Positions 1-11,556 of a stretch of DNA of 64,000 nt are shown one piece after another. Position 1 is the stretch's first letter, and every line of letters begins with the position of its first letter. This stretch comes from Peromyscus leucopus. Taxonomy: Eukaryota > Chordata > Mammalia > Rodentia > Cricetidae. A model generated the notes under the pieces. That model saw only the letters and a list, made by a program, of their open reading frames with translations. It made no database searches and had not been told where the DNA came from. The position numbers and the translations under genes are program-made. The stretch is from the NCBI RefSeq assembly GCF_004664715.2, contig NC_051069.1:77522647-77586646 (forward strand), given 5' to 3'.

Positions 1-205
1 CACTTTCTCTTCTGCAATGTTCTGAAAGCCTTGCATGTGGGGGTTGTTTTATACATGTATCAGTTGGGACTGAGCACAGAGTATTAGTTGTTCTCTACAT
101 TTTGACCAGTTGTGGCTTTTTGTATTAGTTTCCATCAGCTGAAAAGTGATGTTTCTTTGAAGAGGGGTGAGAGCTGTACTTATCTGAGTATAAGAATAAG
201 TCTTT

Positions 206-372
206 AGCCAGGCAGTGGTGGCACACACCTTTAATCCCAGCACTCAGGAGGCAGAGGCAGGCAGATCTCCATGAGTTTGAGGACAGCCTAGTCTACAGAG
301 GGACATCCAGGACAGGCACCAAAGCTACAAAGAGAAACCCTGTCTTGAAAAAAAAAACCAAAAACCAAACAA
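206..372 (+). mobile_element. B1 SINE
   Basis: Complete 7SL-derived B1 with the 'ttaatcccagcact' block and an A-rich tail of CAAA type. Confidence 0.9.
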
Positions 373-2810
373 ACAGAAAAAGTAGAAAAAGCAGAGACAC
401 ATGTTCTCATGCACAGAAATCCCATAAATGCACAAAACCAGAAGCCATAATGCATATGCAAAAGCCCTGTAAGGTTAAAAAAAATGCCCTGACACAACAT
501 TATAAGACAAAGAACCTCCAAAGATTTGAATTCATTTTGTGTTGGCCATCTACTGCTGGGCATGGGGCTTGCCCTTAAGAGTGGTTTGTATCATCAGTGA
601 GGCTCCACTGGAGAAAGCTAACTTTTTTATTTGTGAGTGGTTATTAATTGGAGATAGCTTCTAGATTAAGGGTTGGGGTATGTGTTCACTTCTCTCAGTG
701 CTGGGACCCCATCTGGCTTGGGCCCTTGCAGGCCCTGTGCATGCTGCCACAGTTTGTGAGTTAATATGCATGTCAGTCATGTTATGTTTAGAAGGCCTTG
801 TTTCCTTGATGTCCTCCATCCCTTCTGGCTCTTACGATCTTGCCACCTCCTCTCCCACAGGGTTCCTTGAGCCCTAAGGGGAGGCATTTGATGGAGACAT
901 GCCATTTTGGATAGAGTGTTCTAAGGTCTTTCACAGTCTGCACATTGTGTGACTGTGAGTCTCTGTATTTGTTCCCATTTACTAAAGCGGGAAGCTTCTA
1001 TGATGGCTGAGCAAGGCATTGATCTATGAGTATTGCAGAATGATATCAGGAGTCATTTTATGGCTATGTTCCTTTAGCAGATCAGCAGTATTTGGTTTTA
1101 CTGTAGGTTCCAGGCCTATCTGGTCTCAGGTTCTTGGCCACTGACTAGTGTTGGGGATGGGTTCCATCTCATGAAATGGACCTTTAATCCAATCAGGTAT
1201 TGGTTGGTTGCTCCCACAAACTTTGTACCACTATTGCACTAGTGCATCTTGTGGGCAGGTCACCATTGTGGATAGAAGTGCTGGTGTTTACCTTTCTCCT
1301 TTGATAGCATGCCGAGTACCTTCTAGTACCATGACACTATTTCATAGGAATAAAGGCTCTTGGTAGGCACCAGCTCAACTTCTCCATGTTCAGTGAGTTG
1401 TATAGGTGTTGTCTTCAGCAATAGGGCCTTACCATCAGTTTGTAGAGAGCAACCAAGAGCCTTGGCAATAGCCTAGGTTGTTTGGGGGTGCCCATAGGGA
1501 CCCTTTGGCCAACAACTTGGTTAGATGTATCCCATTTCTGGTACTGGAAACTTCATTTGGTTATGAGTTACCTAGTTGGAGCTTTGTGTACCCCGTTATT
1601 TGGTGATTTCATTTAGATTGCCTTCATATATGTATATATTCTAGGAAGCTTCTCCTATATTAGGTTCTAACACAACAACTGAAATGGCCCTTAGTTTTAC
1701 TGTCCTTCCTCATATTCCCTCTCTTACTCTCTTCATTCCTTCCCCTTCCCATCTGATGCTCCTGTTTCAGAACCTTCCCCTGTCTATCCATAATTACCTT
1801 TTTATTTTTTAAGATTTATTTATTTATTGTGTATACAGTGTTCTGTCTGCATGTTTCCCTGCAGGCCAGAAGAGGGCACCAGATCTCATTACAGATGGTT
1901 ATGAGCCACCATGTGGTTGCTGGGAATTGAACTCAGGACCTTTGGAAGAGCAAGCAGTGCTCTTAACCTGTGAACCATCTCTCCAGCTCCCATAACTACC
2001 TCTTCTATCTCACCTTCCTATGGAGATCCCTCCTTCCCTTCTAATCCCTTACTCTATACATAACTTCTGTGGTTACACGGATTATAGCTTGCTTATCAAA
2101 GACTTAACAGCTGATATCCACATATAAGTAAAAATATAAGATATTTGTCTTTTTGGGTCTGGGTTACCTCACTCAGGATGATCCACTTATTTATGCATTT
2201 CATAAATATTATAAATATTAAAATATTTACTGTGAATTACATGATTTCATTTTAATGGTTGAATAATATTCCATTGTATAAATGTACCACATTTTCTTTA
2301 TCCATTTGTCCACTGATGAACATCTATGCTATTTCCAGTTTTTGGCTATTATGAATAGAACTGCAATTAACATGGTTGAGCAAGTGTCCTTGTGGTGGTA
2401 TGAAGCATCTTTTGGATCTTTGCCCAAGAATGGTATAGTTGGATCTTGGAGTAGATTGATTCCCAGCTTCCTAAAGAACCACCACACTGATTTACATAGT
2501 GGCTGTACAAGTTTGTACTCCCACCAGCAATGAGTGAATGTTCCCTTTACTCCAAATCCTTGCCAGCATGAGCTGTCATTTGTTTTATTGATCTTGACCA
2601 TTCTGACCAATTGTATTTCCTTGATGACTAAGGATGTTGAACATTTCTTTAAGTGTTTCTCAGCTGTTTATGCTTCCTCTATTGAGAATCTGATTATATC
2701 TGTACCTCATTTTTTAATTGGGTTATTTGTTTTCTTGATTTGCAGCTTCTTTTTAGTTCTTGGTAAAATATTTTAGATATTAGACCTCTACTGGATGGTA
2801 GTTGGTAACC
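373..2810 (-). mobile_element. L1 (Lx-like): 3' UTR and ORF2 C-terminus, antisense
   Basis: From about 373 to 2150 the sequence matches my memory of rodent Lx-type 3' UTR in reverse. From about 2150 onward the minus strand encodes the ORF2 C-terminus (for example the HCWWE motif near 2520). A B2 is nested at 1808-1989. It continues after the LTR at 3201. Many stops; inactive. Confidence 0.8.
1808..1989 (-). mobile_element. B2 SINE nested in L1
   Basis: Reverse B2: the tail side reads 'atttatttattgtgtatacag' and the tRNA-derived head ends 'accatctctccagctcc'. Confidence 0.9.
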
Positions 2811-3200
2811 TGCTGTGGGATGTTCTGTATGGCAAATGTGTTGCTCTGATTGGTCAATAAATAAAACACTGATTGGCCAGTGGCTAGGCAGGAAGTATAG
2901 GTGGGACTAACAGAGAGGAGAAAAGAAAGAACATGAAGGCAAAAGGAGTCACTGCCAGGCGCCATCAGGACAAGCAGAATGTAAAGATGCCAGTAAGCCA
3001 CGAGCCATGTGGCAAGGTATAGATTTATGGAAATGGATTAATTTAAGATATAACAACAGTTAGCAAGAAGCCTGCCACGGCCATACAGTTTGTAAGCAAT
3101 ATAAGTCTGTGTTTACTTGGTTGGGTCTGAACAGCTGTGGGACTGGTGGGTGACAAAGATTTGTCCTGACTGTGGGCAAGGCAGGAAAACTCTAGCTACA
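2811..3200 (+). mobile_element. Solitary LTR inserted in L1
   Basis: Starts with TGCTGTGGGATG, carries AATAAATAAAACACTGATTGG, and ends TCTAGCTACA. It divides the L1 ORF2 sequence into two parts, and GTAAC occurs next to both ends (2805-2809 and 3201-3205), a possible short duplication. I take it as an ERVK-type rodent LTR but cannot name the subfamily. Confidence 0.7.
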
Positions 3201-3395
3201 GTAACACATTCTGTAACCTGCTGCCTTGTCTGAATGATGGTGTCCTCTGCCTTGTAGAAGTTTTTCAGTTTCATGAGGTCCCATTTATTAACTGTTGTTC
3301 TTGATGCCTATGGTATTGGCGTTCTGTTGAGAAAGTCTTTTCCTGTGGTAATGAGTTCAAGATTTTTCCCCACTTTCACTGAAGATCCAGGCAAT
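3201..3395 (-). mobile_element. L1 ORF2 continuation, antisense
   Basis: Resumes the reverse-oriented ORF2 after the LTR; the minus strand reads through a KVGKNLE-type motif near 3370-3390. Confidence 0.75.
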
Positions 3396-3645
3396 ATGTC
3401 CACATACCTATGGGCACCTGATTTTTGATAAAGAAGCCAGAAATACACACTGGCAATAAGACAGTATCTTCAACAAATAGTGCTGGATGGTTGAATGCAG
3501 CTGAATGCAAATAGGCTCACATTTATCACCCTGTACAAAATTCAACTCCAAATGTATCAAAAACCTCAACATAAGACCAGCCACACTGAACCTGATAGAG
3601 CCTAGCATGTCTAAGGAATGCCATGGGATGCCATAAGATGCACAT
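3396..3645 (+). mobile_element. Inverted 5' segment of the same L1
   Basis: The ORF2 segment here runs in sense direction (GHLIFDKEARN... to ATLNLIE) and is the part that directly precedes the antisense segment in ORF2 order. This is the structure of a twin-primed L1 insertion. Confidence 0.75.
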
Positions 3646-3694
3646 GGGAAGGGGATCAGAAGAATGAACTTCTGAATATAGTCTTTTTTCCCCC

Positions 3695-3871
3695 TTAGGA
3701 TTTATTTATTATGTATACAGTGTTCTGCCTGCATGTATGCCTGTATGCCAGAAGAGGGCACCAGATCCCATGATAGATGGTTGTGAGCCACCATGTGGTT
3801 TCTGGGAATTAAACTCAGGACCTTTGGAAGAGCAGCCAGTGCTCTTAACCTCTGAGCCATCTCTCCAGCTC
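3695..3871 (-). mobile_element. B2 SINE
   Basis: Reverse B2 with the 'gccagaagagggcaccagatc' block and head 'gagccatctctccagctcc'. Confidence 0.9.
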
Positions 3872-4116
3872 CTGAATATAGTCTTGTTGGCTTGTTTTCC
3901 AGTCACTTTCCTTATCTGTCATCGTCTATATAATAGACATTATTATCTCCTTTCACCCCACTTTACCTCAGATCTCTTTAACTAGACTTTTGCTTATTCA
4001 TGACATTACTGGAAGGCTTCTTCTAGCAGACACAATGTATGCTTTGATGGTGTGTGATGCTTTTTTGGATCTATTTCTGGACACAGCAGGGACACAGATG
4101 TGCTAGGGTTGTCTTT

Positions 4117-4512
4117 CTGTGTGCTGTGAATGTGTGTTGCTCTGATTTAGTTGATAAATAAAACACTGATTGGCCAGTAGCCAGGCAGGAAGTATAGTAT
4201 AGGTGGGATAAGTAGAGAGGAGAATTCCAGGATGAGGAAGGCTAAGTCAGGAGTTGCCAGCCAGAGACAGAGGAAGCAAGATGTGAAGGCAGAACTGAAA
4301 AAAAATACTAAGCCATGTGGCTGAACATAAACAAGAATTATGGGTTAATTTAAGTGTAAGAGCTAGTCAATAGTTAGCCTGAGCTAATGGCCAAGCAGTT
4401 TTAATTAATATTAGCCTCTGTGTGTTTACTTGGGTCCATGTGCTGCAGGAATGTCGAGTAGAGAGATTTGTCCTGACCATGGGTCAGGTGGGACACAGAA
4501 ATTTCAGCTACA
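4117..4512 (+). mobile_element. Diverged solitary LTR related to the one at 2.8 kb
   Basis: Shares the 'aaataaaacactgattggcc' block, the 'gagagatttgtcctgacc' block and a CTACA end with 2811-3200, in the same direction, but is clearly diverged. L1 and unrelated sequence lie between, so the two are not the ends of one provirus. Confidence 0.7.
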
Positions 4513-4764
4513 TAGATGCAGTGATGATTAGGGCCAACAGGTTAAAAACCTCTAAGCCCAGATCCTCTTCATCCTGAAACTGATGTTTATGGGGATGAAG
4601 GATAGTAATGAGAGGAGGAAAATAGGCCTTTACCAGAAGGGAGCACTGTGCTACAGCCCCACCTTGGCTGAAACTAGTGTTCCATACAATCTAAGCCAAA
4701 CTGCATACTAGTGATCAAATAGTAGCTTGATTGGGTCTTTTGCAACATTTTCCTTTTAATTAAA

Positions 4765-4986
4765 AAAATTAAAGGTTTATTTTATTTTATGCATGTGAGT
4801 ATTTTTGCTTGTATGTATGCATGGGTACCATGTGCATGCCCGGTGTTGAGGAGGTCAGAAGAAGGCTTTGAATTCCCTAGAACTGGAGTTACAGATGTTT
4901 GTGACCCACCATGTTGGTGCTGGGAACTGAATCTAGGTCCTCTGAGTGACAGGTGCTATTAACCACGGAGCCAACTCTTTAGCCCT
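4765..4986 (-). mobile_element. B3-type SINE
   Basis: Reverse B2/B3-like element with 'gtgctgggaactgaatctaggtcctc' and 'gagccaactctttagcccc'; old. Confidence 0.75.
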
Positions 4987-5060
4987 CCTTTTCAATTTTT
5001 TTTTTCATTCATTGAACACTAAGCTCTTACTATGCATATATGTAACTCAATAAATGTTAT

Positions 5061-5245
5061 GGCTTGCTGTAGTGCTGCACACCTTTAATCCTAACACTCA
5101 GGAGGCAGAGGCAGGTAGATCTCTGAGTTTGAGGCCAGCCTGGTTTACATAGAGTTCCAGGACTGTCAGAAACTCTCCAGGGCTACACAGAGAGCCCTGT
5201 CTCAAAACCAAACCAAACCAAACCACATCACACCACACCAAAACC
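5061..5245 (+). mobile_element. B1 SINE with (CCAAA)n tail
   Basis: Full B1 body followed by a repeated CCAAA tail. Confidence 0.88.
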
Positions 5246-5870
5246 AGAACAGACAGAATGAAAAGTTAAATGAAGAGAAAATACCTGTCAATTCTGAAGT
5301 CATGCTTCATCTTGGCCTTACCTCTCACATTACAGGTGGATTAAAGTGTCTACAATGAAAACTTAAGCACAATATGACATACTGCAAATGTCTGTCCTGC
5401 TAAGATGTCTTCTCTAAAGGTTCCACAGATATTAGTGAGCCTTTAGCTTTTTCTGAGGACATAACAGAGATGGTGCCTGCTAGAGAAGACCGAGACTTCA
5501 AAGTTCCATGGTGTTAGGATCGGACTTTTAGAGCCCCAGCTCGTTCCAAAGGTCTTCACCATGTCTAGAAGGATGCTGCTTGAGAGACTGAGTAGGAGGA
5601 AGGACTGGAGTTACTGGGTTTTTCTTCATCAACCTTATTGTACTCATGCAAAGCTGATGATTTCCCTCTTCATCCTGTTTGTGTAGCGCCTTTCCCATCT
5701 GTAGAAAGATTTTTTTTTTTTTTGAGATTCTTAACCAGATGCAGCAGGAGAAAGTTGTAGTAGGGAGTAAGTGTTGTGTAGCAGTTCTCCATGGATTGAA
5801 ACATTCCATCAAAGTCAAACTCTTCAAGATAAAAGTTGTAAATAACTCAAAATAGCTTCAGGAAGTCCCT
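5246..5870 (-). other. Unassigned stretch with a 99-codon minus-strand frame
   Basis: The minus strand at 5827-5528 has an open frame interrupted by a 12-A tract and is followed by a 3' UTR-like stretch. It could be a fragment of an old retrocopy, but I recognise no protein and would not call a gene. Confidence 0.2.
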
Positions 5871-6230
5871 GAAACCAACCACATTCACTAGGCCCTTCCC
5901 TCCCAAGAGTAAACAATAGAGACTACTGAGAGTCCTCTCAGGCAAGCCAAGCTGAAAGAAGATTGAGAGTAGGCCAGCAGCCTGTAAGAAGCAGAAACAC
6001 ACAGACCTGCCTGGAAGAGGTTTATATCAACTGAGTCACTTGGAAGGGACACTCTGGAACCTGTTAAGCTGCCTGCAGACTGTACAGTGTGCTCCACGTT
6101 CCTAGCTTTTGCAAACTGTCACCATGCAGGGTGATCTTTTATGCTCCTGTAAGTAAACTCTCACTCATATTCTTGTATATAACCCCAATAAAACTCATTG
6201 GTTCACCAAGTTGGACTTAGGTGGTATCTA
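5871..6230 (+). mobile_element. Probable LTR end
   Basis: A 'tgtatataaccccaataaaactcattgg' arrangement near 6175-6205 resembles the R/U5 part of an ERV LTR with its AATAAA. The family is not identified. Confidence 0.35.
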
Positions 6231-6525
6231 TACTTTTGTCTGTCATGCTCTCCATCTGGGGTGAATAGACATGTGTCCCCTCAGGAAAAGTCTTGTCACA
6301 CAACAGGAGGTAGCCCACATTTGCCATTCTCTGGTGATGCCAGAGGTAAGACACATGCTTTCCACTCAGAAGATGGAGCTGTTGTTGAAATAAATCAACC
6401 AGTTCAGGCTGGCTAATGTGAGGCATAAACAGAATGAATGGGTTCAAAGGGCTGGATGTTCTGCTCTAGGCAGTGTGGCCCACATTGCCTAGTCTGAACC
6501 ATTTATTACCAGTGCTCAGACTGGA

Positions 6526-6541
6526 CCCATTTCTTTTTTAT
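6526..6541. repeat. Target-site duplication, left copy, of the Pcnp retrocopy
   Basis: CCCATTTCTTTTTTAT, repeated exactly at 7388-7403 beyond the 5' end of the retrocopy. Confidence 0.9.
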
Positions 6542-7387
6542 TTTTATTTTTTTTTTTTTTTTAATTTCAAACTCTCATTTATTAGTGTACCACTCAATCT
6601 TAAAAAAAAAAAAGAAAAAAAAAAAAAAGAAAAGAAAAGAAAAACCGGCTCCAAAGCTAGTCTTACACCATTCTTTACAAAAGGAGACTGTTCCTTCTAA
6701 CTGCACCCACCCACACCCCAATCTCAAAACACTTCATTTAATTGTCTTGGTCATGTACATTTCCAAGATGAGATTTTATATTTCGCTCCCACAGCTTCTG
6801 ATTATCGGAAAAGCCATGCTTTCCTTTATTAAAGGAGTTTGGTCCAGCCGATGTTGGTGTGTCCCTTCCGATATTCTTCATCCTCATCTTTGCTTCTGGA
6901 GGCATTTCTTCTGGTTCACTATCTTCATCTTCATTGAAAGCTGCTGCTACTGCAAGGGTTTTTGGAGCAAGAGTTGGAACCGTTTGCTTAGGCTTATTTG
7001 ATCCAAGTTTGATGGATATGGCCGATGCTTTCTTTGCCGTCTGACTACCTATGGCAAATCCAAACTTGGAGATCTTTGTAGGCTTTGTTGGGAGGTCTGC
7101 AGCTTCTTCGTCAGCTGATTGCTTTTCAGCGCTGCAACTGGAACTTTCCCCTCCATTACTGGAAGAAACAGTCTTAGTTTTCACAGGTTTTTCTGCTTCT
7201 TCTTCAGGTCCTGGTGAAGTCGAAACAACTTACCAAGATGAGCTATTTTTACTGAGCAGATGGATGGGAGCTACAAAGCATCTTTACAAGGCAGACCCAA
7301 CAGTCTCTTCCACTCCGGCGGCTCCGGCTCGCTGCGGCTTCTCTGGCTTCTCCTCTCCCGCCTTCAGGTCAGCCATCTCCCCTCCCC
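6542..7387 (-). pseudogene. Pcnp: Processed Pcnp retrocopy with retained 102-base cassette
   Basis: The minus strand matches PCNP, a small PEST-containing nuclear protein. The start codon lies at 7376-7374 (MADLKAGEEKPEK...), and a 148-codon frame from 7184 to 6738 covers the rest, ending [10 protein letters not shown] at normal length. The coding region is intronless. A 3' UTR with AATAAA (near 6578-6590) and a poly(A) tail (plus-strand T run at 6542-6562) follow. A perfect 16-base direct repeat, CCCATTTCTTTTTTAT, flanks it (6526-6541 and 7388-7403), the signature of L1-driven retroposition. Between PCNP exon-1 and exon-2 sequence sits a 102-base insert (7211-7312) with in-frame stops, so the full protein cannot be made. 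The internal 148-codon frame remains open. Confidence 0.93.
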
Positions 7388-7403
7388 CCCATTTCTTTTT
7401 TAT

Positions 7404-8284
7404 ATTTTAAAACTTTTGAAACTTTTCATTTTATATTTTAGTAGCATATATTAGTTATACATGCTAAAATTATGACATTTTCATACATGTACATTTTGAA
7501 CATATTCACTCTCTTGCGCTCTCATTGGACCCAGTAATTTCTTATCTTCTCTTTGACAGCTTCAGGCTCTATCCTAAGCAGTGTGTGCGTGCACTGAATA
7601 TCTCTGAGAAGTCAGTCCTAGCCCTGAGTCTGTTTGGGGAAATGGGTGAAGGCATCCATGGCTCTCACTCTGAGGCCATACATTGTACCCAGATCTCTCG
7701 GGTCCTCTGGCCATCTAACCAGTTCCAGGGAGAGTAAGTACCAGAGTGATAGCAGGCTGAGCCTCTAGAAAAAAGGAGTATTACATTTCCCATATCTGTA
7801 GTGCTTGTTCCAGTTTTAGTGGCCATGATAAATGCCACGGCCACAAAGCAAATCAGGGAAGGAAAGAGTTAATCTTCTGACAGGTTCCAGTCCAAATGAA
7901 AGGAAGCCAAGGCAGGAACTCAAGACAGAAACCAGGAAGCTGCGACTGAAGCAGAGAGCACAGAGGAACACTGCTTGCTGGCTTGCTTCCAGGCTCACAT
8001 TTAGCTACATTTCTTGTATAGCCCAGGCCCATCTGCCTAGGGACAGCATCCCTCACAGTGGACGAGGCCCTCCTACATCAGTTAGCACGGACAAAATGCC
8101 CCATGTGTACACAGGGCAGTCTGACAGAGGCAGTTCCTCAGTTCAGAGGCTCTCTCCCCAGGAGTGTCAAGTTGAGAAAGTTAGTTAACCATGACATCTC
8201 TGTTTAGAGCTTATGCCACAGGCTGCCTGATACATATGCTCCCATTTGGTCATAAATCAGTTATTTTCATTCTGCTGATAAGTG
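7404..8284. other. Intergenic, old unassigned repeat-like sequence
   Basis: No gene. Around 7830-8190 it resembles an old rodent interspersed repeat with 'actgcttgctggcttgcttcc', but I cannot name it with confidence. Confidence 0.4.
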
Positions 8285-8327
8285 GGGCCATTTTATTTAC
8301 TTTTTCGTTTTTTTCCCTTTTATTGAA

Positions 8328-8491
8328 AATAGATTCTTTTTTTTTTTTTTCAAGACAGGGTTTCTCTTTGTAGCTTTGTAACCTATCTTGGAAGTCGCTT
8401 TGTAGGCCAGGCTGGCCTTGAACTCACAGAGATCCTCCTGGCTCTGCCTCCCAAGTGCTGGGATTAAAGGTGTGCGCCACCACCGCCCAGC
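8328..8491 (-). mobile_element. B1 SINE nested in L1
   Basis: Reverse B1 ending 'gtgcgccaccaccgcccagc'; well conserved. Confidence 0.9.
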
Positions 8492-8794
8492 GAAGACAGA
8501 TTCTTTTTCCATTCAATATATCTTGACTATAGTTTCCCCTCCCTTTGCTTCCCCCAGTCCCTCCCCATCTCCTTTCCCATCCAGATTCACTCCCTTCCTG
8601 TCTCTCATTAGAAAAAAACAGGCTTCTAAGGGATAACAAAGCATGACAAAATAAAATATAATAAGATGAAGCAAAAACTATCATGTCGGAGTTGAACATG
8701 GCAAACCATCAGAAGAAAAAAAGCCGCAAGAGCAGGCACAAGAATCAGAAACCCACTCTTTCTCACTCTTAGAAGTCCCATAAAAATATGGAAC

Positions 8795-8961
8795 TAGCCG
8801 GGTTGTGGTGGTGTATGCCTTTAATCCCAGCATTCCGGAGGCAGAGGCAGGCTGAGATCTGTGAGTTCAAGGCCCATTTGGTCTACAAAGCTAGCTAGTT
8901 CCAGAACAGCCAGGGCTGTTACAAAGAGAAACCCTGTCTCAAAAACAAAACAAAACAAAAA
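8795..8961 (+). mobile_element. B1 SINE nested in L1
   Basis: Forward B1 with a CAAAA tail. Confidence 0.9.
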
Positions 8962-9328
8962 AATTGAACTAAAAGCTATAATATACATGCAAAGGACCTG
9001 GTGCAGATCGATGCAGGCCTGTGCTTGCTGCTTCAGTCTCTGTGAGTGTTTATGTACTTTGCTTAGTTGATTCAGAGGGCCTCATTCTCTTGGTGTCCTC
9101 TGTCGCCTCCGGCTCTTACACTCTTTCTACCTCCTTTTCCATGGGATTCCCTGAGCTCTGAGGGGAGGGATTTGGTGGAGATCTTCCATTTAAACTCTGT
9201 GTGTAATGTCTGGCTGTGGGTCTCTGCTCCTGTTCCCATCTGCTGCGGGAGGAAGCTTCTCTGATTATGACTGAATAAGGCACACATCTATGGGTATAGC
9301 AGAATACCATTAGGCGTCATTTATTGAT

Positions 9329-9488
9329 ACTCTGTTTGTTTGTTTTTTGAGACAGGGTTTCTCTGTAGCTGTGGAGCCTGTCTTGAAACTCACTCTGTAG
9401 ACCAGACTGGCCTCAAACTCACAGAGATCCGCCTGTCTCTGCTTCCTGAGTGCTGGGATCAAAGGCATGAGCCACCATCGCCCAGCTA
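9329..9488 (-). mobile_element. B1 SINE nested in L1
   Basis: Reverse B1 from 'tttttgagacagggtttctc' to 'caccatcgcccagc'. Confidence 0.9.
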
Positions 9489-9560
9489 GATTTTTTTTTA
9501 AAAAAAGACTAGTAGTGTTTGGTTTTACTCTAGGTCTCTGGGCTGTTTAGTCTCTGCTGT

Positions 9561-9900
9561 GCTGCCTAGGTGAGGGGCAGGCCATTTCCCGAGTGTTGCC
9601 ACTGGTAAAGAGGAGAGTCAGCTCTCCCATCTGTTGCAGGAGGTAAGAGCAAGGGGTAAAGGGGGACACTTCTCACCCTCCCACATCGACCCACGACAGT
9701 AGTGGTGACAGCTCTCCCACATTTACAACTTCTGAGCTGGCTCACCCACACCTCCGCCGACAAGGTTGGCTGTATCGTGTTACTCAGTGAGGTGCAGGGC
9801 CTGCTCTCCCAAGTGTTGCAGCTGGTGGCAGGTGGGGACAGTTCTCCAGCTCTGGTGACCTCAGGGCCAGTTCTCACACCTGCTGAGGCCACTTTATGAT
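9561..9900. repeat. GC-rich imperfect repeats, L1-associated
   Basis: Blocks like 'ggtgcagggcctgctctccc' recur with variations about every 40 bases; the same kind of sequence occurs at 23310-23990. I interpret it as L1-derived GC-rich monomer-like sequence. Frames on both strands here are composition artefacts. Confidence 0.5.
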
Positions 9901-10381
9901 TAGAATTTGTTCCTGCTGTTTCTGTACCTGGTCAGGTCGCTCTTTCCTCTCTCTTCTTCCTGGCTTACTTTACCTCCTTTGTGTTCTGACCTAACCATTA
10001 CCTTCTCAGTGTGGGTTTCTTTGATCAGCTCACTCAAAACTACAGTTCTGATCCAATAGTTCCCACTCATCTCTCTCATTTTCTATTTGTGGACTTTTTT
10101 TTTTTTTTTTAATGTTTCCCTTAGTGAAACATAGGTACCTCGAGGCCAGGAACCTATACTTGTTTTATTCATGGTTTGGCTAGCAGGAGATCCCTAATAA
10201 TTATTACCAAATGGTGTCTGGATAAATGTATTTTGGTACTTTAGTAATTTACAGTGTCACATGGAATTCAAAGGATAGCTATACATAAAAATCTACTAAT
10301 TAGTGTGATGATTTCTGAGGCTCCTGTATAAATTTCTGGGCAAATCAGAAAAGAACATTGTAAGTGTTCAAAACTTGAAAT
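9901..10381. other. No feature seen
   Basis: AT-rich intergenic sequence with a T18 run near 10097; no gene or clear repeat. Confidence 0.5.
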
Positions 10382-10600
10382 GTAGCTGGGCATGGTGGCA
10401 CACACTTTTAATCTTAGTACTTGGAAGGCAGAGGCAGGCAGATCTCTGTGAGTTCCAGATCAGCCTGATGTACAAATCAAATTTCAGGAGAGCTAGGGTT
10501 GGTACACAGAGAAACCCCATCTGGGGGGGGGGGACAAAACAAAAAAATCAAAACCAAAACCAAAAAACCAAATAAAAACCAAACCAAACTAAACCAAAAA
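10382..10600 (+). mobile_element. B1 SINE with long (CCAAA)n tail
   Basis: Forward B1 with a G9 tract at 10522-10530 within the tail side and an extended CCAAA/AAACC tail. Confidence 0.85.
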
Positions 10601-10865
10601 ACTTGAAATGCTGTAATTCAGAGAAATGTTGGCCACTTACGCTCATTTGGACTCATGATAGTAATAATTCCCCAGTAATAGTTAAAAAGCTATATAAAAA
10701 AATGCAGTAGAAGTTTCCTTACCTTGTTGACATGAAGACATAAGAGTCTTGCAGCTCAGGCATTTGGATTTATTTAAAATGGTCATGGAGTGCCCTCTTT
10801 TGGTGAGGACTCCAGAGAGTCACCTTCGAGGATGTTTTATTGAGATCAGCAATATCACAGCAGTG

Positions 10866-10946
10866 TAGCTAGGAGATGTAGCTCTGTGGTAGAGTGCTTG
10901 ACTCTCATGCACGGCCCTAGGTCCAATTTCCAGTAGTTTCAAAAGA
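10866..10946 (+). mobile_element. ID-related SINE
   Basis: A tRNA-like head 'gatgtagctctgtggtagagtgcttg' followed by 'ccctaggtccaatttc'. Confidence 0.6.
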
Positions 10947-11460
10947 ATAATAATGTACTTTTAGGTATCAAATGTTCATACAGGGACAGTGAGATGGTGG
11001 GTAAGGACACCCAAGCTTGACAACGTTGAGGCTGTACTACTCCAGGTGTGTGCCTCCCCCATAATAAAGTTTTAAAAATTCAATTATTTCCACATGTTAG
11101 TGACAAGATGCTACAGTATGACTTTTAGTGAAAGTCAAACTTTTGGGTAACATGGACCAAAATTAATTTTAGAATCTGTACATAGTCACCATTCATGCAT
11201 ATTTTAATCTCTCTATTAACCTTTCAGTGTTAGTCAATCAAAAAGTTGGTCAGAGAAGAAAATCAAGAGCTAATATGCTTCTAAATGATTTCATTTTAGT
11301 GTAATATATAAACATAGATGGATATTTTGTGACTCTTTTCACTTTGGTGAATGCTTTTATTAAAATTCTAAGTCTGCTGGACTTAGCTTTTGAATTAAGA
11401 GTTCTTCCAAGGTTTTCTCCCTCCCCTGTCCCTTTCCCCCTCCCTTCTCTCCTTTCTCCT
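10947..11460. other. No gene seen
   Basis: AT-rich intergenic sequence; ends in a pyrimidine-rich stretch at 11410-11460. Confidence 0.5.
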
Positions 11461-11462
11461 GA

Positions 11463-11556
11463 TCTTGTTATGTAGCCCAGGCTGGCTTCATACACACACT
11501 TTTTTTGCCTTAGCTTTCAATGCTGAGATTACAGATATACACTGCCACACCTGGTA
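11463..11556 (-). mobile_element. Old B1 fragment
   Basis: Diverged reverse B1 with 'tatgtagcccaggctggctt' and 'gctgagattacagatatac'. Confidence 0.65.

Larger units (their letters stand above)
8285..9560 (-). mobile_element. L1 3' UTR fragment, antisense, with three nested B1 copies
   Basis: Starts with the 'tattgaaaatagattctttt' L1 end and contains blocks shared with 480-1090 (for example 'ggcctgtgc', 'gcttctctgattatgactga'). B1 elements at 8328-8491, 8795-8961 and 9329-9488 are inserted into it. Confidence 0.75.

Noticed and set aside
2811..4512. The two related LTRs as ends of one provirus
   Set aside because: They are strongly diverged, and L1, B2 and unrelated DNA lie between them with no retroviral genes.
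5528..5827. 99-codon minus-strand frame as a retrogene
   Set aside because: Interrupted by a 12-base homopolymer, no protein recognised, and no target-site duplication found.
9566..9899. Complementary open frames of 108 and 65 codons
   Set aside because: Both lie in a GC-rich repeat; typical of composition-driven frames.
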